A stretch of 64,000 bases of DNA from Zhongshania antarctica (GCF_014202945.1 NZ_JACHHW010000004.1:1-64000), one strand, 5' to 3'. Positions 26,460-35,881 are shown, numbered from the stretch's first letter. Translations and numbers: made by a program. The notes: generated from the sequence alone by a model not told the origin.

Positions 26460-28616
26460 ATGAAAACGCTCTTTGGTTTTGCCTGTGCTCTGGCAATGGC
26501 CACTCTTTTTACTGCCTCAATATTTGTCAATGCCGACACTGCAAAGGATGTTACAACCGAGCGTATTTCCCGTAATGACAGTGCAAACTGGCTGTCTTAC
26601 GGTAAGGACTATAAAGAACAGCGCTATAGCGAACTCGATCAGATCAATGTTGGTAACGTTGCTAAGTTAGGGCTGGCGTGGGCCTTTGATACCGATTTTA
26701 ATCGCGGTTTAGAAGCGACGCCTATTGTTGTTGATGGCGTTATTTACGTGACGGGCAATTGGAGTGTTGTTTACGCGCTGGATGCCCGCGATGGTCGCCT
26801 ACTGTGGAAATACGATCCCAAAGTACCCAAAGAGTGGGCCAAGATGGCGTGTTGCGATGTTGTTAATCGCGGTGTTGCTGTCTACGAAGGTAAAATTATT
26901 TTTGGCACCCTCGACGCCCGTCTGATCGCACTGGATGCGGCGAGTGGTGACGTACTCTGGGAAACCGCCACGGCAGATTTGAAGGCCTACCCTTACACCA
27001 TAACGGGTGCGCCGCGAGTGGCTAAAGGTAAGGTGTTTATTGGTAATGGCGGTGCGGAATACGGCGTACGTGGCTATGTTAGTGCCTTTGACGTAAATAC
27101 CGGTAAAGAACTTTGGCGGTTTTACACCGTTCCGGCAAACCCTGCCGATGGCTTTGAGAACGAAGCCATGGCGCGGGCGGCAAAGACATGGACCGGCAAG
27201 TGGTGGGAATACGGCGGTGGTGGCACGGTATGGGATTCTATTGTTTACGATGACGAGTTAGACCAGCTCTATATTGGCGTTGGCAATGGCTCGCCGTGGA
27301 ATGCCAAAATTCGTAGCCCCGAGGGTGGCGACAATCTTTACTTGTCGTCGATAGTGGCACTGAACCCTGATAGCGGTGAATATATTTGGCATTACCAAGA
27401 AACCCCTGCCGAGTCGTGGGACTACACCGCCACTCAGCACATTATGTTGGCCGATATGGCGATTGCGGGAGAGCAGCGCAAGGTTATTTGGCATGCCCCT
27501 AAAAATGGCTTTTTCTTCGTTATTGATCGTCAGTCTGGCAAGTTGTTGTCGGCAGAGCCCTATGCGGACGTGAATTGGGCTAGCCATTATGATCTAGAGA
27601 CTGGACGTCCGGTGGAGGCAGATAATGCCCGTTACCGTGACGCGCCTGAACTGATTCGGCCGTCATCTATGGGCGCGCACAACTGGCAGGCCATGGCCTA
27701 CAGCCCGCAGACTGGGCTGGTTTATATACCGGCGATAAGCAGCTTGTTTGAATACAACTCGGTTGAGGAGTATCTCCATCAGTGGGGGCAGTGGAATCTG
27801 GGGATATATTTGCAGCAACCCGCAGTTGCAGATCCAATATTGTCGCAGTTACTGACCAGCAAGATCACCCAGGGTAGCCTGCTGGCTTGGGACCCAGTTA
27901 AGCAGGAGGCCGCGTGGCAGGTTTCCCATAAATTAACCTGGAACGGTGGCATTTTAGCGACCGGTGGCGGCTTAGTGTTTCAGGGTTCGGCCGACGGTGA
28001 AGTGCTGGCCTTCCGCGCGGATAACGGCGAGAAGCTTTGGTCATTTCCGGCAAAAACCGGCGTGATGGCGCCACCGGTGACCTATACCGTTGATGGCGAG
28101 CAATACGTGACTATTCTTGCCGGATGGGGCGGCGCCTTTGGCTTGATTGCGGGCTTGGAGCGCGAAGTGACCCCGCCGCCGAGCCGAGTGCTTACCTTTA
28201 AATTGGGTGGCAATGGCGTGCTACCTGAAAACCCGCTCAAGCAATTGCACGAGCCACCACCACGCCTAAGCACTGACGAGGTGGTTTTGGAGAAAGGCCG
28301 TAATCTTTATTACGCCTACTGCAATGCCTGTCATGGTACGGAAGCCATTTCTAATGGCGCGATCCCGGATCTGCGTCACTTACCGGCCGCATTTCATAAT
28401 AGTTTTAATGCCATTGTACTCGATGGCATTATGAGTAAAGCGGGTATGGTCGGCTTTGGTGAGGTGCTGAGCGAGGATGATGCTTACGCAATACACGCTT
28501 TTATTTTAGAGCGTGCGAATGTCGACAAAGAGTTAAGAGCGCAATCCGATTGGTGGAAGGGCCTTAAAACCTGGTTCTTTTCACTGCTTGCCAATTTCAT
28601 TGCTTGGTTGATGTAA
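26460..28616 (+). CDS. PQQ-dependent quinohaemoprotein alcohol dehydrogenase
   Basis: A 718-residue periplasmic type II alcohol dehydrogenase. A signal peptide (about 1-25) is followed by an eight-bladed PQQ propeller with repeated W-docking motifs and the vicinal disulfide pair C131-C132 over PQQ. A C-terminal cytochrome c domain has haem motif C621-x-x-C624-H625 and a likely Met ligand downstream. The catalytic Asp is D321 in SWDYTATQ. Two residues on is T323, not the Asp of lanthanide-dependent enzymes, so calcium is the expected metal. The C-terminus ends in an unusual Trp/Phe-rich hydrophobic helix that may anchor it to the membrane. No pqq biosynthesis gene is in the window. Confidence 0.93.
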   Translation: MKTLFGFACALAMATLFTASIFVNADTAKDVTTERISRNDSANWLSYGKDYKEQRYSELDQINVGNVAKLGLAWAFDTDFNRGLEATPIVVDGVIYVTGNWSVVYALDARDGRLLWKYDPKVPKEWAKMACCDVVNRGVAVYEGKIIFGTLDARLIALDAASGDVLWETATADLKAYPYTITGAPRVAKGKVFIGNGGAEYGVRGYVSAFDVNTGKELWRFYTVPANPADGFENEAMARAAKTWTGKWWEYGGGGTVWDSIVYDDELDQLYIGVGNGSPWNAKIRSPEGGDNLYLSSIVALNPDSGEYIWHYQETPAESWDYTATQHIMLADMAIAGEQRKVIWHAPKNGFFFVIDRQSGKLLSAEPYADVNWASHYDLETGRPVEADNARYRDAPELIRPSSMGAHNWQAMAYSPQTGLVYIPAISSLFEYNSVEEYLHQWGQWNLGIYLQQPAVADPILSQLLTSKITQGSLLAWDPVKQEAAWQVSHKLTWNGGILATGGGLVFQGSADGEVLAFRADNGEKLWSFPAKTGVMAPPVTYTVDGEQYVTILAGWGGAFGLIAGLEREVTPPPSRVLTFKLGGNGVLPENPLKQLHEPPPRLSTDEVVLEKGRNLYYAYCNACHGTEAISNGAIPDLRHLPAAFHNSFNAIVLDGIMSKAGMVGFGEVLSEDDAYAIHAFILERANVDKELRAQSDWWKGLKTWFFSLLANFIAWLM

Positions 28617-28658
28617 GTTTGCCGACCTTAGCATTGCGGTGTCGGATTCGAGGGAATT

Positions 28659-29678
28659 ATGTATAAAAGAGTAGAGCTTAGCGCTTTTGGTAAACCTGAC
28701 GTCCTGCGCGTTGTGACCGAAGCGAATTTACCGGAACCAGAACACGGGCAAGTAAGAGTTAAGGTGCTCAGCGCGGGCACGGGCTTCACCGATACGATTA
28801 TTCGCCAGGGTCAATATCCGGGTGTAAAAAAGAAGCCACCGTTTACGCCGGGTTACGATTGGTTTGGCATCGTCGACAAGCTCGGGCCAGGCGTAAGCGA
28901 TTTGCAGGTGGGGCAGTTTGTGGCCGATATGCCGGTCATTGGTGGTTATACTCAATATCTCTGCGTTGATGCTAAGCAGCTTGTTGTGGCACCGTCCGGC
29001 TTAGACCCCGCGGAAGCAGTGTGTATGATTTTGTCCTACACCACGGCCTATCAAATGCTCACCCGCGAGATTAGCTTGGCGCCGGGGCAGCGCTGCCTCG
29101 TTCACGCTGCTGGCGGTGCTGTTGGCAGCGCCTTGCTGGAGTTAGGCGCGCTACTTGGTTTGGAAATGATTGGCACTGGCTCCCAAGCGAAAAAAGCCTT
29201 AATTGAAGGCCTGGGCGCCCAGTTTATTGATTACCGCAATGAAGATGTTGGCGCGCGTGTTGCTGAATTAGCGCCGGGTGGGGTAGATGCGGTATTTGAC
29301 ACGCTTGGCGGCCAAAGTTGGTCAGTGTCATATCGCTGTCTGCGCAAAGGTGGTCGCCTAGTCGCCTTTGGCGCCCTGCAGTTGACCACAGGACAAGAGA
29401 CGGTGCCGCAGTTGTTGCTCGGCTTTACCAAATTACTTGTGCTGTGGCGGCTATTACCAGATGGTAAATCCTCTGGTTTTTATAATATTCAAACTCGCCG
29501 TCAGCGGCGGCCAGGCGACTTTAACGAGGATCTTGGCGCGCTGTTTAATCTGCTGGCGGAAGGAAAATTGCATCCAGCCATTGCCGAACGCGTTGCCTTA
29601 GATGATGTCGTGGAGATCCATCGCCGCTTGGATTGCGGCGATATCGTCGGCAAGGTTGTGCTGGATTGCACGCTTTAA
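28659..29678 (+). CDS. MDR-family NADPH:quinone oxidoreductase-like protein
   Basis: A 339-residue medium-chain dehydrogenase/reductase without the zinc ligands of alcohol dehydrogenases, as in quinone oxidoreductases and enoyl reductases. The N-terminal GroES-like domain covers about 1-130. The Rossmann domain starts with the nucleotide motif HAAGGAVGSALLELG (about 148-162). It follows the PQQ alcohol dehydrogenase by 42 bases on the same strand and may be cotranscribed. A strong terminator follows at 29706-29743. The natural substrate cannot be told. Confidence 0.88.
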   Translation: MYKRVELSAFGKPDVLRVVTEANLPEPEHGQVRVKVLSAGTGFTDTIIRQGQYPGVKKKPPFTPGYDWFGIVDKLGPGVSDLQVGQFVADMPVIGGYTQYLCVDAKQLVVAPSGLDPAEAVCMILSYTTAYQMLTREISLAPGQRCLVHAAGGAVGSALLELGALLGLEMIGTGSQAKKALIEGLGAQFIDYRNEDVGARVAELAPGGVDAVFDTLGGQSWSVSYRCLRKGGRLVAFGALQLTTGQETVPQLLLGFTKLLVLWRLLPDGKSSGFYNIQTRRQRRPGDFNEDLGALFNLLAEGKLHPAIAERVALDDVVEIHRRLDCGDIVGKVVLDCTL

Positions 29679-29705
29679 CGGTCAATAAATAAGCGAATAT
29701 AGCCA

Positions 29706-29743
29706 GAAAAAGCCCTGCTAAGCCATGTTTAGTGGGGCTTTTT
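29706..29743 (+). terminator. Intrinsic terminator after MDR gene
   Basis: A long hairpin, AAAAAGCCC pairing with GGGGCTTTTT, with an inner CTAA/TTAG pairing, ending in T residues. It lies 28 bases beyond the MDR stop and inside the longest open frame leading to the next gene, which argues against the far-upstream starts for that gene. Confidence 0.88.
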
Positions 29744-29944
29744 CATGGCTGTGTTATTGAGTTTAAACAGGCTGCTAATAGCGCTTGGCGAATTCGCAGC
29801 CACCGCCGTGGTTTAGCTTTAAACAGCGGCTTTGAGGAAACGCAGTCGTGCTGTACTATGTTGTCACTGTCAATTTGGGGATACTACGTGCATTTTCTAA
29901 TAGTCTTATACAGTCGAATAATGGCGGTACTTAGCCATATCACC

Positions 29945-31102
29945 ATGAAATTCATTAGTGTGCCGTCGCCCATGATCTATAGCGGCGCTGGGAGCGCCAC
30001 TGCGCTGTGCGGGGCAATTGGCCGATTTGCTTGTAAACGTGTTTTAGTGGTCACCGACAGCGTGCTTGTTGAGCTTGGGCTTGTGGGCCGGGTCACTGCG
30101 GAGCTAGAAAAGGTCGGCGTTGCGGTGGAAATCTATGATGCCATTCTACCAGATCCCGATTTTTTGCAGGTCGAGGGTGGCATTGCGCTCTGCCGGAAAA
30201 TGCGCTGTGACGCAGTGTTGGCGATCGGTGGTGGATCATCGTTGGACGCAGCTAAAGTAATTGCGGTTAGCGCAGGATCAGAGCAGCTGCCTAGAAAAAT
30301 GGAGGGTTTCTTTAAAGTCGCGAAGCGAGGGCTCCCGTTATATTGCATTCCAACGACGGCGGGCACCGGTTCGGAGGCGACAATGGTGTCGGTGATTACG
30401 GACACAGCAAGCAGCACAAAATGTTTTATTGTCGATCCGAAATTGGTGCCGGATGCTGTGGCCTTGGATGCAAGCTTGATGACGGGATTGCCGCCGGCAA
30501 TAACCGCCGCGACTGGTATAGACGCTTTAACGCATGCGATAGAGTCGTCGCTGGCAACCGAAGCAACCGAGGAAACCTTGAAAAAGTCTCTTGCCGCAAC
30601 GGCAATGATTTTTCGATATTTAGAAACAGCAGTAAACGACGGAGAGAACCTTGAGGCGAGAGAGGCGATGGCCGTAGCGAGTTGTTATGCCGGTGCGGCC
30701 TTTACGGTGACTAATGTGGGCTATGTTCACGGTCTTGCCCATCAGCTAGGCGCGCTGTGCCATATACCTCATGGGCTGGCCAATGCCTTGTTTTTGCCGC
30801 ATGTATTGGACTTTTACTGTGACACGGCGGCGCCGCAAATGGCGCGTATTGCTGCTGCTGCCGATATTGGTAGTGATGCAGATTCTGACCTAGAGCGCGC
30901 CAAAAAATTGGTCGAGGCGGTTCGGTCTTTAGAGGACCGCATCGGTGTCCCTAAAAGCAGTGATGCGCTGAAGCCAGAGATGGTTGAAGAGTTAGCGCGG
31001 CGGGCGTTAAAGGAATCTCATGGCCTGTACGGATACCCGGTGCCGAAATATATGCGTAAGGCCGAGTGCGAGGCGATCGTCCGTAAAATACTGCCAGCTT
31101 AA
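29945..31102 (+). CDS. Iron-containing alcohol dehydrogenase
   Basis: A 385-residue group III (Fe-type) alcohol dehydrogenase. Clear features are the NAD-binding GGGSSLDAAKVIA motif (about 94-106), PTTAGTGSEATMVSVI (about 135-150), and the metal-binding His-containing stretch GYVHGLAHQLGALCHIPHGLANA. Start is uncertain: the frame is open far upstream through a terminator, with in-frame ATGs at 29858, 29921 and 29945, none with a good ribosome site. 29945 is chosen because the protein then begins like the family. It may reduce aldehydes or oxidise alcohols alongside the PQQ enzyme upstream. Confidence 0.87.
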   Translation: MKFISVPSPMIYSGAGSATALCGAIGRFACKRVLVVTDSVLVELGLVGRVTAELEKVGVAVEIYDAILPDPDFLQVEGGIALCRKMRCDAVLAIGGGSSLDAAKVIAVSAGSEQLPRKMEGFFKVAKRGLPLYCIPTTAGTGSEATMVSVITDTASSTKCFIVDPKLVPDAVALDASLMTGLPPAITAATGIDALTHAIESSLATEATEETLKKSLAATAMIFRYLETAVNDGENLEAREAMAVASCYAGAAFTVTNVGYVHGLAHQLGALCHIPHGLANALFLPHVLDFYCDTAAPQMARIAAAADIGSDADSDLERAKKLVEAVRSLEDRIGVPKSSDALKPEMVEELARRALKESHGLYGYPVPKYMRKAECEAIVRKILPA

Positions 31103-31145
31103 TCGGGGGCGGCCTGCCTTGGCAGGCCCCTAGGTTGCTGGCTTT

Positions 31146-33146
31146 TTAGGGGCGGACGATCTCAAACACGCCTTGGGGTTTGTCTTGCAGCGCAAAAAAG
31201 CGCGCTAAGTCAATTTTGCTGCCTTCGATAGACAGTTGATCGGAAAATATCAGTTTTTTAAGTGAGGCATTGCCCAGTACCAAATCTAAAAATAATTCGT
31301 GGCTGATTTTAAGGGTGGCATTGGCATTTTCTACGGCAGCCGCCTGGGTGTGGTGCAGTACCGAGTTTTTTAGCGTTAGGACATGATTTTCGTTCAGATC
31401 CGTAAAATGGAAGTTGATCGTCATCGCCATTCCCTCGGCTTTCTCTGCATTTAGCTGTGCGGCCATCACATCGAAGAAATTTGATCTTGCGGCAAATTTA
31501 ACCATATCTCGGCCTAGTGCCAGCTCGGCTGCGCTCTTAGGTTTACCCTGACGAAGCTCTTTCGCGCCGGTTAAATAAATGTCGCGCCACGGTGCGGATT
31601 CTGCTTGGTAGCCTAGCTGCTCATAGTTGCGGGCCAGTAGGGCTTTGGCGTCGCTGTTTGCTGGCTGGGCGAAAACCAGGTGATTTAGTAACGTTGCTGT
31701 CCAGCGATATTCTCCGCTGTCAAACGCGCTTTGCGCCAAAGCCAGTACCTGTTCGGCGCCGCCCATGGCCGCCACATAATGCTGCGCAGCCTGTTCCGGC
31801 GGCAGGGGATCGAGGTTGGCTGGGTTGCCGTCATACCAACCAAAATAGCGTTGATATACCGCGCGGGCATTGTGTCGCAAGCTACCGTAATAGCCGCGGT
31901 TGGAGAAACCCTCTTGCAGCGCTGCCGGCAATTTAATCTGTTCGGCTATTTCGCTTGGGGTATAGCCCTTGTAGGCTAGCCGTAGGGTTTGGTCGTGAAT
32001 ATATTTATAGGTGTCACGCTGTATCTCTAAAAAGCTGGCGATACGTTGACTGCCCCAAATTGGCCAGTGGTGACTGGCAAAATAAACGTCTGCCGCGCTG
32101 AACATATTTTTAGCCTCATCGATAAACCCGCTCCAGGCGAGCGCGTCGCGGACTTTTGCACCGCGCAAGGTGTAGAGATTGTGCATATTCCGTGAAACAA
32201 GCTCGGCGCCGCAAAACGCTTTGTGCGCGGGTAAATAGAAGGTGAATTCCGCCGGTGCCTCGGAGCCGGAAACATTCTGAAAAACAAATTCCACGCCGTC
32301 TATCGTTAATGTTTGGCCGGTATGATCGATGGATTCGGTGGGGGGTAAAATACTGATATTGCCGTAGGAAGGGCCTTTGCCGAGCCCAGAATCTACATGA
32401 CCTCGCTCGCTTCGCGGCAGTGTGCTGCCATACATATAATCTGAACGGCGCATCATGGTTGGTCCGGCCAGCATGTTTTCGCTGGTGGCTTCTTCTAGAA
32501 AGCCTAGGGGGGCAATAACGCGGACCTTGGCTATGTCGGTCTGTCCAGCATCCAGTGCGCCAAGCACGCCGCCGAAATGGTCGATGTGGCTGTGGGTAAA
32601 CAGAATGGCGCTAATGGGTTTTCTGGGCAGGTGCTCAAATGCAAAATTGATGGCTGCTGCGGCTGTTTGATTGTTGGTCAGCGGATCAACCACAATCCAG
32701 CCGTGCTCGCCGTCGATTAGGGTCAGATTGGCCAAGTCAAACCCTCGAACTTGGTAGACCCCGTCGGTCACTTTGAATAAGCCGTGGATATTGTTGAGTT
32801 GCGCCTGCCGCCACAGGCTAGGGTTTACTGATGCGGGTGCGTCACCTTGGATAAAATCATAGCTTGCGGGTTGCCAGGCGATACTGCCGTTTGGTCCCTC
32901 AATGGTGAGGGCGTCTGGTCGAGCAATTAGCCCGCGGCTGGCGTCGTCGAAATCTGCGTTGTCAGTAAGTTGAAGCGTTTTTAGAACTTGGCGATTGATG
33001 TTTGCTGTCGTTTCGGTTGCCGCGCTGCTGCCAAAGGCGTCGGTATTCGCATCTGCGGCGGTTATTGGCGCGGGACGATCACAGGCGGCTAGCAGGCTAA
33101 ATGCCAGTACCGGCATATATTTTTTTGTGACGGCAATAATCGGCAT
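31146..33146 (-). CDS. Alkyl sulfatase, metallo-beta-lactamase fold lipoprotein
   Basis: A 666-residue SdsA1/BDS1-type alkyl sulfatase that hydrolyses alkyl sulfate esters such as dodecyl sulfate to the alcohol. The signal peptide ends in a lipobox (SLLAAC), so it is likely an exported lipoprotein. The dinuclear zinc motif THSHIDHFGG sits near residue 190. The dimerisation region and a SCP2-like hydrophobic-binding domain (about 540-666) complete the family layout. A GAGGA site precedes the ATG. The released fatty alcohols could feed the nearby PQQ- and iron-alcohol dehydrogenases, which is inference from proximity. Confidence 0.93.
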   Translation of the reverse strand: MPIIAVTKKYMPVLAFSLLAACDRPAPITAADANTDAFGSSAATETTANINRQVLKTLQLTDNADFDDASRGLIARPDALTIEGPNGSIAWQPASYDFIQGDAPASVNPSLWRQAQLNNIHGLFKVTDGVYQVRGFDLANLTLIDGEHGWIVVDPLTNNQTAAAAINFAFEHLPRKPISAILFTHSHIDHFGGVLGALDAGQTDIAKVRVIAPLGFLEEATSENMLAGPTMMRRSDYMYGSTLPRSERGHVDSGLGKGPSYGNISILPPTESIDHTGQTLTIDGVEFVFQNVSGSEAPAEFTFYLPAHKAFCGAELVSRNMHNLYTLRGAKVRDALAWSGFIDEAKNMFSAADVYFASHHWPIWGSQRIASFLEIQRDTYKYIHDQTLRLAYKGYTPSEIAEQIKLPAALQEGFSNRGYYGSLRHNARAVYQRYFGWYDGNPANLDPLPPEQAAQHYVAAMGGAEQVLALAQSAFDSGEYRWTATLLNHLVFAQPANSDAKALLARNYEQLGYQAESAPWRDIYLTGAKELRQGKPKSAAELALGRDMVKFAARSNFFDVMAAQLNAEKAEGMAMTINFHFTDLNENHVLTLKNSVLHHTQAAAVENANATLKISHELFLDLVLGNASLKKLIFSDQLSIEGSKIDLARFFALQDKPQGVFEIVRP

Positions 33147-33504
33147 TGCTGCTTATCCTCGCATTACAAACATAGTTACATAAATGAAGGCACGCTAAGG
33201 CCATCGTCGGCCGCGTTGCCGAGCTAATACACGATACGCAGTTATGCCGTAGCGAATAGCGCGGCATGCGTGAAGTGTAGCCAAGCGTTCTGAGGGCGCA
33301 AGCAATACGCCGCGTACAAGCAGTCTTGTTTAATTATCCAAGCTGCAATCGCCGCTCGGTGGTGTCGGGCGTCAGTGTGTATTAAATTCGCCGGGCGAGG
33401 TTTGGCCGTCAAGAGGTATGCACTATCGGCGCTGAGAGGCTTGTTTTAGAAAGTAAAAAGCCCCGCGAGGCAGGGCCTGGCGAGGCTTTAGGGCCGTGGC
33501 AGTT
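33147..33504. other. Intergenic region between alkyl sulfatase and porin genes
   Basis: A 358-base non-coding stretch on the sulfatase promoter side. Apart from the porin terminator at 33454-33490 I see no gene, RNA or clear operator. The sulfatase promoter should lie near 33150-33250. Confidence 0.5.
33454..33490 (-). terminator. Intrinsic terminator of porin gene
   Basis: Read on the minus strand, an AAAGCC-rich arm and a GCGGGGC-rich arm pair and end in a T-run. It begins about 15 bases after the porin stop codon. Confidence 0.8.
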
Positions 33505-34479
33505 TTAGAACTTAAACCAAATGCCGGCGCCAGCAGTACTGTCTGTGGTGCTTATCGCGCCGACAGTGTCATTTTCCACTTGGGCGGCATAGGCAAAGAC
33601 CGTCAGCGCCGAACTTAATTTGTAATCAGCGCCAAGTGCTGCTTGCGTTTTTTCTTGGTCACCGGTCACTAGCTCTGTTTCACCAACACCGTATTGCGCC
33701 TTTAATACCCATTTGTGGGTGGCATTAAATGCGGCGCTAATCAGTGCGCTGTCTTCTTGCTGGGAGTCGACTTCACCAGCCAATTCTGCAGTTTGAACCA
33801 ATACGCCGAGATCAACTGGGCCAAGACGGGTGGTGAAAATGGCGCGGGTGGTGTCGTAGTCGTCAATGTCGGTGTCATGAGCAATCGCAAACAAGAATTG
33901 CTTGGTTTGGTATTGCACGGAGAAAACATTACCGTCGGCGGCATTATCTTCATTGGCGTCGCGATTTTCGCCAGGAGATACCGCTGCAGTAAAGCTTAAA
34001 CCGCCTAGGACAGTAGGGCTGGCGTATTGCACGATGTTCTTTTGGCGATTTTCGCCTTCCATGATGTTTTTAATGTCGCCAATAACTAAGTCGTTAAACT
34101 GGTCTACTTCTTTGCCAAGTAATTTGGTGGCGGTATCGAACTGGCCTGCGCTCAGGGTTCCAAAGTCGCCTTGAATGCCGACAAAGGTGTTGCGCTGTTT
34201 GAAGGTGTTGCCGCTTTTGGAGTCGGCGGTGCCGGTGTCAACGGCAATCTCATATTCAGCTTGGTAAATAACGGTGAGGGCAGTGTTATCAATAGGCGTG
34301 GAGCCTTTTAGCCCGATGCGAGAAGCATTGCTATTGAGCTCCCATTGCTCGGTGTCTTTGCTCTCCAGATCCGTCTGCTGGTAAGAGACATTGGCTTTGC
34401 CGTAAAAGCTGAGGTCGGCATGGGCTAGCTGGGCGCCACTGGCCAGTAGGATACTTGCTGGTAATAACAGACGCTTCAT
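33505..34479 (-). CDS. Gram-negative outer-membrane porin
   Basis: A 324-residue trimeric-type general porin. A Sec signal peptide (about 1-21, ending AHA) is followed by the typical first strand LSFYGKANVSY, alternating beta strands throughout, and a terminal Phe (GAGIWFKF) needed for BAM-mediated assembly. The SRIGLKGSTPI and GTLSAGQFDTA motifs mark the porin-4 family. Many Asp residues in the loops suggest a cation-preferring pore. It has its own terminator and a large, AT-rich upstream region and is probably a single transcription unit. Confidence 0.92.
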   Translation of the reverse strand: MKRLLLPASILLASGAQLAHADLSFYGKANVSYQQTDLESKDTEQWELNSNASRIGLKGSTPIDNTALTVIYQAEYEIAVDTGTADSKSGNTFKQRNTFVGIQGDFGTLSAGQFDTATKLLGKEVDQFNDLVIGDIKNIMEGENRQKNIVQYASPTVLGGLSFTAAVSPGENRDANEDNAADGNVFSVQYQTKQFLFAIAHDTDIDDYDTTRAIFTTRLGPVDLGVLVQTAELAGEVDSQQEDSALISAAFNATHKWVLKAQYGVGETELVTGDQEKTQAALGADYKLSSALTVFAYAAQVENDTVGAISTTDSTAGAGIWFKF

Positions 34480-35136
34480 GGATGTCTCTCCGCAAAAGCT
34501 AAATGGGTTAATTGATTTAGTCTTCTATTAATGTCGTGAACCTAAATTTTGGTGACGCGACCTTCTGGACTGGGCGTATTGTGGGGGGTGTTTATTACAA
34601 AAATATGACAATCCTACAAAATTGTGACGCTAATACTACATTAATATTTCATCTGATTGCTTGTTTCGCTGCAGAGACTAATCGCTTGCTAAGGTAAAGG
34701 TATATTTGGATTGTTGCAGCAATAATAATTCGAAAAAATCTTGCATTCATGCGTTGATTTTGAATCTGAGGAAATATCTAACGTTTTTCTTATGGTAACG
34801 TCTCGCGAATGAATATTTGCCCAAGGTTGTCCACAGTATCTGTGGATAACTTGGTGGGTAACTTGTAAGTTCTGCCTTGAAAGGGAGAGCGTATCGGGAC
34901 TTTAACAAATTGTTCAAAAAATAGTCATTTTAATAAAGTCTTTAAAATACAGTAAGTTACGAATGTTTTGAAATATCTGTATTAAATATTACTGCTTAAG
35001 TAATGGATTTGTGACTGCTCATCCCTATCTGTGAATAAGTGTTACGTCAAGAGTTTAGTAATGTAACGTGTTACGTATTTTCCCTTATACGCTCGTGGTG
35101 CTTAACTTTGATCAGCGCTGATGCAGGCTTTAAGTG
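34480..35136. other. 657-base AT-rich gap with DnaA-box-like sites
   Basis: No gene is visible on either strand between porin and queD. A perfect DnaA box (TTATCCACA, minus strand, 34841-34849) faces a one-mismatch box (TTGTCCACA, plus strand, 34827-34835), together forming a CCACAG-TAT-CTGTGG inverted repeat. A further consensus-type box (TTATTCACA, minus strand) is at 35030-35038. A strongly AT-rich stretch (about 34905-35000) lies between them. A 12-base palindrome ATCAGCGCTGAT is at 35111-35122 near the queD stop. The porin promoter must also lie here. Confidence 0.6.
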
Positions 35137-35493
35137 CTACTCGCCTCGGTAAATGCATCCGCTGGTGCAGGTTTCCCGTACTTCGACCTGACTTAGTGCA
35201 CTTAAAATGGGTTTTAATTGCTGCCATATCCAAATAGCGAGATTTTCGCTTGTTGGGTTTTCGAGGCCCGGTATGTCATTTAAGTAATTGTGATCCAGTT
35301 GCTCGTATATTGGCTTGAAGATTTGCTTGATGTCGGAGAAGTCCATCAGCCAGCCAGTGTGCGGATCGATATCGCCAGCTATATATAGTCTGATTAAAAA
35401 ACTATGGCCATGAAGTCGGCCACATTTATGTCCTTGGGGAACGTTGGGGAGTAAGTGGGCAGCTTCAAAGGTGAAGTCTTTGTATATTTCCAC
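35137..35493 (-). CDS. queD: 6-carboxytetrahydropterin synthase
   Basis: A 118-residue member of the 6-pyruvoyltetrahydropterin synthase/QueD family, which makes 6-carboxy-5,6,7,8-tetrahydropterin in queuosine biosynthesis. Zinc ligands are the His in FEAAHLLP and the two His of GRLHGHSF; the catalytic Cys is in [17 protein letters not shown] and the [11 protein letters not shown] segment complete the family pattern. The GTG start has a GGAG site 6 bases upstream. It stands alone here; queuosine modifies tRNA-Asp among others, and two tRNA-Asp genes lie just beyond, which may be coincidence. Confidence 0.93.
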   Translation of the reverse strand: MEIYKDFTFEAAHLLPNVPQGHKCGRLHGHSFLIRLYIAGDIDPHTGWLMDFSDIKQIFKPIYEQLDHNYLNDIPGLENPTSENLAIWIWQQLKPILSALSQVEVRETCTSGCIYRGE

Positions 35494-35735
35494 GTGGGGC
35501 TCCGGGCAAATTTAATGGGTAGTTAATAGGTGGCGGTGGCTAAGGTGCGAATATGCTGCGCCAAATTTGCGCCAATGGTAATCAGCTCCGGCAGCGGTGT
35601 ACAGCATGTTGCTAGTTCAGTGCTCGACGGTCAATTTTTGAGTGCTACTTGGCGCCAGTATTCTGTATAAAAAATGAGCAAAATCAGTGTTATAGGCTTT
35701 TTTTAAAGAAAATGTAAAAAACTTCCCCAGAGTGT

Positions 35736-35763
35736 TTGACAGGGGGGGAGTTTGCTGTAGAAT
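35736..35763 (+). promoter_or_regulatory. Stable-RNA promoter for tRNA cluster
   Basis: TTGACA (35736-35741) and TAGAAT (35758-35763) are separated by 16 bases. The GC-rich stretch GCGCC directly after the -10 fits the discriminator of promoters repressed by ppGpp. Transcription would start about 15-20 bases before tRNA-Val. Confidence 0.78.
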
Positions 35764-35786
35764 GCGCCTCACTCGATTGATGAGAA

Positions 35787-35862
35787 GGGTGATTAGCTCA
35801 GCTGGGAGAGCATCTGCCTTACAAGCAGAGGGTCGGCGGTTCGATCCCGTCATCACCCACCA
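35787..35862 (+). tRNA. tRNA-Val (UAC)
   Basis: A complete 76-base cloverleaf: acceptor GGGTGAT paired with ATCACCC, D-arm with AGCTCAGCTGGGAGAGC, anticodon stem TCTGC/GCAGA with loop CTTACAA and anticodon TAC (35820-35822), T-arm with GGTTCGATCCC and an encoded CCA end. First gene of a three-tRNA cluster. Confidence 0.97.
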
Positions 35863-35881
35863 TTATCGTGTAAAAGTATGC

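Noticed and set aside
29732-29944. N-terminal extension of the iron alcohol dehydrogenase.
   Set aside because: It begins inside a strong terminator and does not resemble the family N-terminus.
34480-35136. Main chromosomal replication origin.
   Set aside because: Only three boxes, and no dnaA, dnaN, recF, gyrB, rpmH or mnmG nearby; kept only as a DnaA-box-bearing gap.
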